Part shown: piece after piece, positions 1 to 8,814 of the stretch
How the letters are laid out: every line of letters starts with the position of its first letter
Position numbering within the stretch: position 1 is the first letter of the stretch
Assembly (NCBI RefSeq): GCF_046630445.1
Contig: NC_092336.1
Span: 206,493,001-206,557,000 of the forward strand
From: Rutidosis leptorrhynchoides
Taxonomy: Eukaryota > Streptophyta > Magnoliopsida > Asterales > Asteraceae
Length of the DNA: 64,000 nucleotides
Direction: 5' to 3'
Notes under the pieces: generated by a model
Seen by the model: the letters and a program-made list of their open reading frames with translations, nothing else
Databases searched by the model: none
What the model was told of the DNA's origin: nothing
Made by a program: the position numbers and the translations under genes

Positions 1-486
1 TTCTTTTGGCGTACCACTATATTGACATTGATTAGTTACCATGTGTAGGATTTGTCCTTTGATTTCATAATCTGGCGCATTAACTTCTGGCTTAATAATG
101 GCGTGACCTTGGCCCGTGCGTGTGGCTCTCATTCGATCTTCCATACTTAGAGGTTCCGTTACTTCCATAATTGAATTTGTTGAATACGAATCACTAGAGG
201 TTTCTAATTTAATGGTTTCTTCCTCAGCAATCTCTGTTTGAATGATTGGTGGTTCTGGAGGAATAATTAGTGGATCAGGGTCTCGGAATTGTCCCTGAGT
301 ATTCTCCGGATTCTCAATTGTGAGGTTTGTTTCAAAAACTGGGTTATCGGAAATTTGAACTGAAGTACTTGGTCGACTGGATGACGATTCTAAAGAAAAA
401 TCAACGGCGACAATATTTGCTAGATGCCTTGATCGAGTTACAGGTGGTGAACGTATGAAAGGTGGTGAACGTTTTACTCGGTGCAT
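1..486 (-). CDS. Athila/Tat-like Ty3 retrotransposon gag, N-terminal part (element A)
   Basis: An open frame of 162 codons runs from an ATG at 486 down to the window edge with no stop. Residues 1-125 are a Ser/Pro/Glu-rich, low-complexity leader. The last 40 residues (MRATRTGQGHAI, then a YEIKGQILHMV-like stretch) resemble the start of the capsid domain in Athila/Tat Gag proteins. Gag would form the cytoplasmic virus-like particle that packages element RNA. The gene lies about 1.1 kb downstream of its own primer-binding site (1585-1602) and LTR in minus orientation, as expected. The rest of the element lies off the left edge. Family assignment is from motif memory; the visible part is intact. 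Confidence 0.7.
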   Translation of the reverse strand, partial: MHRVKRSPPFIRSPPVTRSRHLANIVAVDFSLESSSSRPSTSVQISDNPVFETNLTIENPENTQGQFRDPDPLIIPPEPPIIQTEIAEEETIKLETSSDSYSTNSIMEVTEPLSMEDRMRATRTGQGHAIIKPEVNAPDYEIKGQILHMVTNQCQYSGTPKE

Positions 487-1299
487 TCACAGAATATCCT
501 ATTAGTTTTTAAAAGGAAAGAAAAATTATATAAGTTATCCAATTAATAGACTTTTCTGATTTTGCCCACGTTTCGAATAGCCAAAAGATGCAGCAGAGGG
601 GCAGGATTCGTTTGGTCTCAATATAATTGAGTACTGTTTGGCTCCAATAACCCGGTCCACGTACAAATCCAACTATTACTACGAACCAGAAAATTTTGAT
701 GTCTATCAATTTAACCACTTAAAATAAATTTTCGTAATTTTAAGAAATTTAGATAAGAAGTAGAATAAAAATCTTATCCTAAAACTAGAATAGCGAGAAA
801 TAAGAGAGAAAAAGATTGCGCGTCGAAAAAGGTCGAAAAATAAAAGGTCGAAAAATAGGCGTCGAAAAATAAAAATAAGAACGCGAAAAACGGCGTCGCA
901 AAATTCTAAAGCACCTAAATCTTAGTCTAAGGAATAAGCACTTAAGGGATTTTACGGCAAAGCCTAAAAATTCTAGAAATAAAAATAACTATGGCAAAAC
1001 TAAACTTAATACTAAAAGTTGCGACTATAGTCTAAAAATCTAAAGGTAATAAAACTAAAAAAAACAATTTTTTTTTATAGACAAAATCTTAAAAAATATA
1101 TTTTTTTTTTAATAATTTTTTTGTTTTTTTTTTACGTTTTTTTTTTTTTTACTTTTTTTTTTAAAAACGAATTTTTTTTTCTAAAAAAAAAAACGTTTTT
1201 TTTTTTACAATTTTTTTTTTTTTTTAAAAATGATTTTTTTTTACAAATTAATACTTTTTTTTATAATTATTATTTTTTTTCAAAACTTTTTTTTTAATT

Positions 1300-1325
1300 C
1301 ATTTACTATTCATGAATAGTAAATG
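1300..1325. repeat. perfect 26-bp palindrome in element A leader
   Basis: The two arms CATTTACTATTCA and TGAATAGTAAATG are exact reverse complements with no loop. A third partial copy (TTTACTATTCA) follows near 1341-1352. In the RNA this would form a self-complementary stem or kissing element. Confidence 0.85.
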
Positions 1326-1461
1326 AAAAGAAATTAATTAATTTACTATTCACATGAAAGCGACATGATAGAAATTATTAATTACAATTTACATAATATA
1401 CCCCTGAAGTATTTAATAAATACGACTTTTTAAAACTTTTACGATTCAAAATATATTCTAA

Positions 1462-1560
1462 AATATTATTATATTATTATATTCTATTTCAATATTATTA
1501 TATTATTATATTCTATTTCAATATTATTATATTATTATATTTTATTTCAATATTATTATA
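1462..1560. repeat. 29-bp tandem repeat, about 3.4 copies
   Basis: Units at 1462-1490, 1491-1519 and 1520-1548 are nearly identical (one C/T difference in the third), followed by a partial unit. The unit is almost pure A/T with a TCTATTTC end. It sits immediately downstream of the primer-binding site in element orientation. Confidence 0.85.
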
Positions 1561-1584
1561 ATTAAAAATATAGCGTTTTAGCGC

Positions 1585-1602
1585 TCCCCGGCAGCGGCGC
1601 CA
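1585..1602 (-). promoter_or_regulatory. primer-binding site of element A (tRNA-Asp type)
   Basis: On the minus strand this reads TGGCGCCGCTGCCGGGGA. It matches 17 of 18 positions of the complement of the plant tRNA-Asp(GUC) 3' end, the usual primer of Athila/Tat elements. It lies 6 bp inside the LTR edge. Confidence 0.85.
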
Positions 1603-1608
1603 AAAACT

Positions 1609-3433
1609 TGATGATGTAGCGTGAGGGTACGAAATAGTATTATTTTTAATACAAAATACTACAAAATATGACACAAGTTTTATTAATTTACGGATGGGAT
1701 ATACCTAAACCTTGCTACAACACTATAGGCAGTGTACCTAATCGTAGAGTAGTGTAGTTTTTAGTAAGTCCGGTTCGTTCCACAGGGAGCTGGTGATACT
1801 TACTATATTTTTAACTATATTTATATAAAATATATATAATTATATAAGTAGTAATCTTATTATAAAAGGGGGGTTTTACCGTTTAATGACCGGTTTGTCG
1901 ATTCTATATTTTAAGCGTAAAGATAAATGACGATAATTAAAGTGCGTAAAATAATGACAATAAATAAAATGACAGTAAATAAAATTGCGAGTAATAAAAT
2001 GACAGTAAATAAAGATACGATGAGAAATATAATAAAAGAATTATGCTTATTTAAACTTCCGTAATCATGATGTTTGACGTGTTGATTTTAATTTATTACC
2101 ATGGGTTAATTGCCCTTTGTCCTGGTTTATTTGATACGTCTATCTGGTTTTTGTCCATAATAGTCCATCGGTCATAAAAATAAAGTGCGAGTATCCTCGT
2201 CAAATTACCCTTATACCCGAAGTCAAATATTCCAACTGATTAAGGATTTAAACTGTGACGCAGTTATCACTTCTGTCAACAATTACACCAGTTATCACTG
2301 TATGTAATCCACCCCTGTTTTAATTAGTTTATGAATATTAATTCATCCACTTGATCAGAATGAATAATCAATTACCCAACCCAATTGATTAATTAAATGA
2401 TTATAACAGATTCCATATGAACATCACTAAATAGGACAACCATAATCATTATTAATTATTAGGTTAATTAATTTGAAGATAGGTTCGACAGACTCCAATG
2501 AGTTGTCACTCAATTAGACAATACCCCCCATCTATTAATAGTCAATAGTTCAATTTCCACAAGTGTCGGTCTTTTGCCCAAACCTTAATTATGGTCCAAA
2601 GTTCAATAACCCCTTCTTAATATTTTAGCCCAACATTACGATTACTTCGGCTCAAATAAGCATAATAATAACTTAGTTACGATACATTAATGTAAAAAGG
2701 TTGAACATAACTTACAATGATTAAAAATAGCGTAGCGTTACACGGACAGAATTTCGACTTACACACTCAAACGATCTCTATCATAAATCTTATTATTATC
2801 ATAATTTAAAATTAAAATTAAGATTATTGTTATATCTTATTAAGTTAACATTATGATAGAGATATAGAATATAGATATTGATAATTGATATTGATAAATA
2901 AGAAAAAGATAGAAAAAGGTGTGTTTTTACATTACGATTACAAAGCCTTTTATAGGCGAATTTAGAAATTGAATTTTTACTTATGACCCCTGAACTATGC
3001 TCAATTAACAACTTTTTATTATTTAATATTATTCTTATTATGAATTATTTAAATATTATATTTTATTCTTGTGCATAGTTGACTCGTAATTTTTACACCG
3101 TTGCGTCGAGCGTTGAGAGTTGACTCTGGTCCCGGTTCCGGATTTTCGAACGTCCTTGCGTACAATTTTATATTTTGTACTTTGCGTTTTGTAACTTGTA
3201 CTCTTGTCATTTTTAGACGTTCCTCATCAATAATTTGAACCTTTTTGATTGTATCTTGTACTTTTGAGCTTTTTGGACCTTTGTGTCTTCAATTCGTCGT
3301 TTTCGCCTTTTGTCTTCGCACTTATTTAAAATAAACGAATATTACTTGAAAATGGAACAATTGCAACTAAAATCTTGTCTTTCTTGGGGGATTTTGCTAT
3401 GAAATATATGTTCCTTTTTAGCCTTATCATACA
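1609..3433 (-). mobile_element. 5' LTR of element A, nested in element B1
   Basis: In minus orientation the LTR starts TGTATGATAAGG at 3433 and ends ATCATCA at 1609, giving TG...CA termini and about 1.83 kb. The inner edge is fixed by the primer-binding site and the outer edge by the abrupt loss of the B1 coding frame at 3434. The internal 1915-2035 part is rich in ATAAATAAAATGACAGT-type reiterated motifs. It carries no credible gene; the 70-aa frame at 2799-3011 is spurious. The flanking 5 bp 3434-3438 (GCCGC) would be one copy of the target-site duplication, its partner lying outside the window. Confidence 0.8.
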
Positions 3434-4673
3434 GCCGCGAGTTGTTGAGGTAACTCAAGTCGGTAAGCTACTGGTCCGACACGATCAATAATCTTGAATG
3501 GTCTAATATACCTTGGATTTAATTTCCCTCGTTTACCAAATCGAACAACGCCTTTCCAAGGTGCAACTTTAAGCATGACCATCTCTCCAATTTCAAATTC
3601 TATATCTTTTCTTTTAATGTCAGCGTAGCTCTTTTGTCGACTTTGGACGGTTTTCAACCGTTGTTGAATTTGGATGATCTTCTCGGTAGTTTCTTGTATA
3701 ATCTCCGGACCCGTAATCTGTCTATCCCCCACTTCACTCCAACAAATCGGAGACCTGCACTTTCTACCAACTCAATGCTTGAATGGTAGCTGTTGTTGTA
3801 GGAAAATTCTGCTAACGGTAGATGTCGATCCCAACTGTTTCCGAAATCAATAACACATGCTCGTAGCATGTCTTCAAGCGTTTGTATCGTCCTTTCACTC
3901 TGCCCATCAGTTTGTGGATGATAGGCAGTACTCATGTCTAGACGAGTTCCTAATGCTTGCTGTAATGTCTGCCAGAATCTTGAAATAAATCTGCCATCCC
4001 TATCAGAGATAATAGAGATTGGTATTCCATGTCTGGAGACGACTTCCTTCAAATACAGTCGTGCTAACTTCTCCATCTTGTCATCTTCTCTTATTGGCAG
4101 GAAGTGTGCTGATTTGGTGAGACGATCAACTATTACCCAAATAGTATCAAAACCACTTGCAGTCCTTGGCAATTTAGTGATGAAATCCATGGTAATGTTT
4201 TCCCATTTCCATTCCGGGATTTCGGGTTGTTGAAGTAGACCTGATGGTTTCTGATGCTCAGCTTTGACCTTAGAACACGTCAAACATTCTCCTACGTATT
4301 TAGCAACATCGGCTTTCATACCCGGCCACCAAAAATGTTTCTTGAGATCCTTGTACATCTTCCCCGTTCCAGGATGTATTGAGTATCTGGTTTTATGAGC
4401 TTCTCTAAGTACCATTTCTCTCATATCTCCAAATTTTGGTACCCAAATCCTTTCAGCCCTATACCGGGTTCCGTCTTCCCGAATATTAAGATGCTTCTCC
4501 GATCCTTTGGGTATTTCATCCTTTAAATTTCCCTCTTTTAAAACTCTTTGTTGCGCCTCCTTTATTTGAGTAGTAAGGTTATTATGAATCATTATATTCA
4601 TAGATTTTACTCGAATGGGTTCTCTGTCCTTCCTGCTCAAGGCATCGGCTACAACTCTCGGTAGTCGATACAC
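3434..4673 (-). pseudogene. Tekay-like Ty3 pol: RNase H end and integrase, interrupted (element B1)
   Basis: From 4660 downward the frame resumes at the RNase H end (VVADALSRK). It continues into an integrase with a zinc-binding HHCC region ([13 protein letters not shown], then [11 protein letters not shown]) and the catalytic D (TMDFITK), D (SDRDGRF) and E (GQSERTIQ). A deletion of about ten codons after NNSYHSSI removes the usual APFEALYG segment and shifts the frame. The continuation (GDRQITGPE to [20 protein letters not shown]) is read in another frame down to 3434. There the coding sequence is cut after LPQQLAA by element A. Integrase would insert the element cDNA into the nucleus, but this copy cannot encode an intact enzyme. 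Confidence 0.85.
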
Positions 4674-4838
4674 AGACGAGCTATTATGAATGCGCCTCCT
4701 TTATTTGAGTAGTAAGGTTATTATGAATCTTTGAATAAACAGACGAGCTATGTAGTTGATCAAATAAGTCGTCGATTCTCGGTAGTGGGTAGCGGTTCTT
4801 GATGGTAAGTTTGTTCAACTCTCGGTAGTCGATACACA
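4552..4838. other. rearranged RT/RNase H deletion junction with templated insertions
   Basis: Three pairs of direct repeats interlock here: 39 bp exact (4552-4590 and 4691-4729), 23 bp exact (4652-4674 and 4816-4838) and 13 bp exact (4672-4684 and 4739-4751). The first member of the 23- and 13-bp pairs and the second member of the 39-bp pair form filler between the RT frame, which stops after SSVYSK near 4740, and the RNase H end near 4655. The RT catalytic core and most of RNase H are missing at this point. Confidence 0.85.
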
Positions 4839-6828
4839 ACCTGAATGTACCATCTTTCTTCTTGACAAACAAAACAGGAGCTCCCCACGGTGATGTGCTT
4901 GGTCGAATGAAACCACGCTCTAAAAGTTCTTGTAATTGGCTTTTCAGTTCTTTCATCTCACTGGGTGCGAGTCTGTAAGGAGCATGAGCTATTGGTGCAG
5001 CTCCTGGTACAAGATCTATTTGAAATTCAATGGATCGATGTGGGGGTAATCCCGCTAATTCTTTCGGAAATACATCGGGAAATTCTTTTGCAATGGGAAC
5101 ATCATTGATGCTCTTTTCTTCAGTTTGTACTTTCTCGACGTGTGCTAGAACAGCATAGCAACCTTTTCTTATTAGTTTTTGTGCCTTCAAATTACTAATA
5201 AGATGTAGCTTCGTGTTGCCCTTTTCTCCGTACACCATTAAGGGTTTTCCTTTTTCTCGTATAATGCAAATTACATTTTTGTAACAAACGATCTCTGCTT
5301 TCACTTCTTTCAACCAGTCCATACCGATTATCACATCAAAACTCCCTAACTCTACTGGTATCAAATCAATCTTAAATGTTTCGCTAACCAGTTTAATTTC
5401 TCGATTCCGACATATATTATCTACTGAAATTAATTTACCATTTGCTAATTCGAGTAAAAATTTACTATCTAAAGGCGTCAATGGACAACTTAATTTAGCA
5501 CAAAAATCTCTACTCATATAGCTTCTATCCGCACCCGAATCAAATAAAACGTAAGCAGATTTATTGTCAATAAGAAACGTACCCGTAACAAGCTCCGGGT
5601 CTTCCTGTGCCTCTGCCGCATTAATATTGAAAACTCTTCCGCGGCCTTGTCCATTCGTGTTCTCCTGGTTCGGGCAATTTCTAATAATGTGGCCCGGTTT
5701 TTCACATTTATAACAAACTACATTGGCATAACTTGCTCCGACACTACTTGCTCCGCCATTACTCGTTCCGACACCATTTGTTCCTTTCGTTCTATTAACC
5801 CCTGGTCCGTAGACCTCACACTTCGCCGCGCTATGACCATTTCTTTTACACTTGTTACAAAATTTGGTGCAGAACCCCGAGTGATACTTTTCACACCTTT
5901 GGCATAGCTGCTTCTGATTGTTGTTGTTGTTGCGGTTATTATTTTTGTTAGGATGATTGTTGTAGTTGCTGTTGTTGTTGTTGTTGTTGTTGTTGGGCCG
6001 TTTGTTGTAGTTGCGATTGATGTTGTAATTGTTGGGATAATTGTTGCGATTATTGTTGTAATTGCTGTTGTTGTTGTATTGGTGATTCTTATCACCGTTT
6101 TCCTCCCACTTTCTTTTGACTTGCTTCACATTGGCCTCTTCAGCAGTCTGTTCTTTAATTCTTTCTTCAATCTGGTTCACTAGTTTGTGAGCCATTCTAC
6201 ATGCCTGTTGTATGGAGGCGGGCTCGTGTGAACTTATATCTTCTTGGATTCTTTCCGGTAATCCTTTCACAAACGCGTCGATCTTCTCTTCCTCATCTTC
6301 GAATGCTCCCGGACACAATAGGCACAATTCTGTGAATCGTCTTTCGTACATGGTAATATCAAATCCTTGGGTTCGTAACCCTCTAAGTTCTGTCTTGAGC
6401 TTATTGACCTCGGTTCTGGGACGGTACTTCTCGTTCATCAAGTGCTTGAATGCTGACCACAGTAGTGCGTACGCATCGTCTTGTCCCACTTGCTCTAGAT
6501 AGGTATTCCACCATGTTAACGCAGAACCTGTGAAGGTATGCGTAGCGTACTTCACTTTGTCCTCTTCAGTACACTTACTTATGGCAAACACCGATTCGAC
6601 CTTCTCGGTCCACCGTTTCAATCCGATCGGTCCTTCGGTTCCATCAAATTCCAAAGGTTTGCAGGCAGTGAATTCTTTGTAGGTGCATCCTACACGATTT
6701 CCTGTACTGCTAGATCCAAGGTTATTGTTGGTATGTAGCGCAGCCTGTACTGCGGCTATGTTTGAAGCTAGAAAAGTACGAAATTCCTCTTCATTCATAT
6801 TCACGATGTGTCGAGTAGTCGGTGCCAT
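4684..6828 (-). pseudogene. Tekay-like Ty3 gag-protease-RT, truncated in RT (element B1)
   Basis: I take ATG 6828 (MAPTTRH) as start; the open frame extends 12 codons further up to 6864. Domains in order: a retrotransposon gag region ([14 protein letters not shown] to [14 protein letters not shown]), an Asn-rich linker encoded by AAC/AAT runs (5925-6075), and Cys/His clusters including [15 protein letters not shown] retropepsin follows ([12 protein letters not shown]), then the RT N-terminus ([37 protein letters not shown]). The RT frame stops after SSVYSK where filler DNA supplies [14 protein letters not shown] and a stop, so the YxDD core and most of RNase H are absent. Gag through the RT N-terminus is otherwise open. 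The protein would build particles and cut the polyprotein, but reverse transcription is lost. Confidence 0.88.
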
Positions 6829-6960
6829 TTCCTTCAAAATAGTCAAATGGAACAAGTTAATCATACAGAATATTAAGAGTAGTTAATAGTATTTCGTAGC
6901 ATAATATGAACTCATTTATAAAAGCTTTTTCTTCATATTAGCGTTTTATAAGTTTAAGTT

Positions 6961-6981
6961 CGGGTAGTACCTACCCGTTAA
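6961..6981 (-). promoter_or_regulatory. internal polypurine-tract-like site between F-box ORF and gag
   Basis: On the element sense strand this contains TTAACGGGTAGGTA (6981-6968), identical to the tract next to the 3' LTRs of B2 and B3. Here it forms one arm of a hairpin (CGGGTAG / CTACCCG, 3-nt loop, 6961-6977). It could prime a second plus strand, but that function is inferred. Confidence 0.5.
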
Positions 6982-7169
6982 GTTCATACTTAGTAGCTAA
7001 TATACAATTCAACTACTACAATTCTATATGAAAAACTGATTATAATAATATTTCGCGTTCAAACTTTTACACAATATTTTACAAACTTACAATACCGCTT
7101 ATTTTACATAAAGCATGAAATATAGCACACAATAACTTTGATACAAGATAGTTGTGAAGATAATTCTAG

Positions 7170-7853
7170 CTAGTACACAAGTCGTTCAGCAAAGGCAATA
7201 AAGACACGTAATTGATACGTCCAGAAACAAGTCATGCATTCTGGTTTTACTAGGACTACATCCCATCCTTGGTCTTGTGGAACATAACCATTATGGCCAT
7301 TGATAAGACAGCGTGTTGTAACGTCGTCAAAGGGACGAGGGTTACGTAATGACCAACAGTCTCGTAATAACCTAAAAACCTCATTTCTTACCCCAATTAC
7401 CGACTCCGTCACTTGTGGGAACGTTTTGTTTAATAGTTGTAGCCCGATGTTCTTGTTCTCACTTTGGTGAGAAGCGAACATTACTAATCCGTAAGCATAA
7501 CATGCTTCTTTATGTTGCATGTTAGCCGCTTTTTCTAAATCACGAAGTCCAATATTCGTATATATTGAGTCAAAATAATTTCTTAACCCATTGCGTAAAA
7601 TAGCATTTGGGTTCCCCGCAATATATGCGTCAAAGTAAACACATCGTAACTTATGGATTTCCCAATGTGATATCCCCCATCTTTCGAACGAAAGCCTTTT
7701 ATAAACCAAGGCATTCTTGGAACGTTCTTCGAATGTCTTACAAACTGATCTCGCCTTAAATAGTTGTGCCGAAGAATTCTGACCGACTCTAGACAAGATT
7801 TCATCAATCATGTCTCCGGGTAGGTCTCTTAAAATATTGGGTTGTCTATCCAT
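7170..7853 (-). CDS. F-box protein carried inside retrotransposon B1
   Basis: A complete 227-aa frame, ATG at 7853, no lesions. Residues 5-48 (LPGDMIDEILSRVGQNSSAQLFKA, then SVCKTF) form an F-box, which binds SKP1 in SCF ubiquitin ligases. The middle (KAANMQHKEACYAYGLVMFA) resembles the Sel1-like part, and the end (CMTCFWTYQLRVF) the Cys-containing tail, of the plant At2g35280/At1g67623-like F-box group. It lies in sense orientation between primer-binding site and gag of B1, 138 bp after an acidic ORF and about 340 bp before gag. A host F-box gene captured by the element is the simplest reading; intronless form and intact frame fit passage through RNA. Whether it targets silencing factors is unknown. 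Confidence 0.8.
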   Translation of the reverse strand: MDRQPNILRDLPGDMIDEILSRVGQNSSAQLFKARSVCKTFEERSKNALVYKRLSFERWGISHWEIHKLRCVYFDAYIAGNPNAILRNGLRNYFDSIYTNIGLRDLEKAANMQHKEACYAYGLVMFASHQSENKNIGLQLLNKTFPQVTESVIGVRNEVFRLLRDCWSLRNPRPFDDVTTRCLINGHNGYVPQDQGWDVVLVKPECMTCFWTYQLRVFIAFAERLVY

Positions 7854-7990
7854 TTTGTGTTTTTATACTGTAAAATAGACAAGAGTTAGATTCATAAAAA
7901 AAATACTTATTAATACAAGCAATTTTTACATATATCATAAAGCATAAGCACACTATATTACATATATTACACCACACGAATACAACTATC

Positions 7991-8605
7991 TTATTCCGAC
8001 TCGCTTGTTTCTTCTTCTTTGGTTTTGGTTCGTTTTGCCAAGTTTCTAGGGATATATGATGTTCCCCTAATACGAGCCGTCATTTTCCACATTGGTTTAG
8101 AAAAACCTGGTGGTTTAGAGGTTCCCGGGTCATTGTTACAACTTAAGGACTTCGGGGGTTGACGATACATATAAAGTTCATCGGGGTTGGAATTAGATTT
8201 CTCTATTTTTATGCCCTTTCCCTTATTATTTTCTTTTGCCTTTTTAAATTCAGTTGGGGTAATTTCTATAACATCATCGGAATTCTCGTCGGAATCCGAT
8301 TCATCGGAGAATTGGTAATCCTCCCAATATTTTGCTTCCTTGGCGGAAACACCATTGACCATAATTAACCTTGGTCGGTTGGTTGAGGATTTTCTTTTAC
8401 TTAACCGTTTTATTATTTCCCCCACCGGTTCTATTTCTTCATCCGGTTCCGATTCTTCTTCCGGTTCCGATTCTTCTTCCGGTTCCGACTCTTCTTCCGG
8501 TTCCTCTTCGGGAACTTGTGAATCAGTCCACGAATCATTCCAATTTACATTTGACTCTTCATTATTATTAGGTGAGTTAATGAGACTTGTTCTAGAGGTA
8601 GACAT
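7991..8605 (-). CDS. acidic low-complexity ORF in the leader of retrotransposon B1
   Basis: A complete 204-aa frame, ATG at 8605, opening about 195 bp after the primer-binding site. Residues 30-57 are a tandem acidic repeat of SEPEEE type. Residues 95-112 form a second Ser/Asp/Glu stretch. The C-terminal 60 residues are basic (KMTARIRGTSYIPRNLAKR) and end in SESE. No domain is recognised and no membrane segment is seen. It is the first of two extra genes upstream of gag and is read in the same direction. The acidic/basic layout would suit a nucleic-acid or chromatin-binding partner, but this is a guess. Confidence 0.6.
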   Translation of the reverse strand: MSTSRTSLINSPNNNEESNVNWNDSWTDSQVPEEEPEEESEPEEESEPEEESEPDEEIEPVGEIIKRLSKRKSSTNRPRLIMVNGVSAKEAKYWEDYQFSDESDSDENSDDVIEITPTEFKKAKENNKGKGIKIEKSNSNPDELYMYRQPPKSLSCNNDPGTSKPPGFSKPMWKMTARIRGTSYIPRNLAKRTKTKEEETSESE

Positions 8606-8713
8606 CTATCACATAATATCAAACGCGTTAAGAGATTAATATATCACATAATATTCAAATGTTAAAAATATATAGTTTCCAACAAAATTTGTTAAGCAAT
8701 CATTTTTCAAGTA

Positions 8714-8800
8714 AACACGGTCGAAGTCCAGACTCACTAATGCATCCTAACAAACTCGATAAGACACATTAATGCAAAATTCTGGTTCTCTAAGACCAAC
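8714..8800 (-). promoter_or_regulatory. conserved leader block next to primer site (B1)
   Basis: This segment closely matches 40834-40917 in B2 and 55401-55486 in B3. Shared words include GGTCGAAGTCCAGACTC, CTAATGCATCCTAAC and a second CACTAATGCA or near variant. Conservation between a coding element and two gutted relatives suggests a cis-acting RNA role such as packaging. Confidence 0.55.
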
Positions 8801-8812
8801 GCTCTGATACCA
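8801..8812 (-). promoter_or_regulatory. primer-binding site of B1 (tRNA-iMet)
   Basis: On the minus strand it reads TGGTATCAGAGC, a perfect complement of the last 12 nt of plant initiator tRNA-Met. It sits 2 bp inside the LTR edge. Confidence 0.9.
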
Positions 8813-8814
8813 AC

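Larger units (their letters stand above)
487..1584 (-). other. 5' leader of element A (no gene)
   Basis: This non-coding stretch lies between primer-binding site and gag of element A. It holds repeated GGTCGAAAAATA-type motifs near 826-870, a region of long T and A homopolymer runs (about 1064-1290), a perfect palindrome (1300-1325) and a 29-bp tandem repeat (1462-1560). The short frames here have no recognisable domain. Confidence 0.7.

Noticed and set aside
5953-6183. Plus-strand ORF with a long valine run
   Set aside because: Antisense shadow of the AAC/AAT-rich Asn linker in B1 gag.
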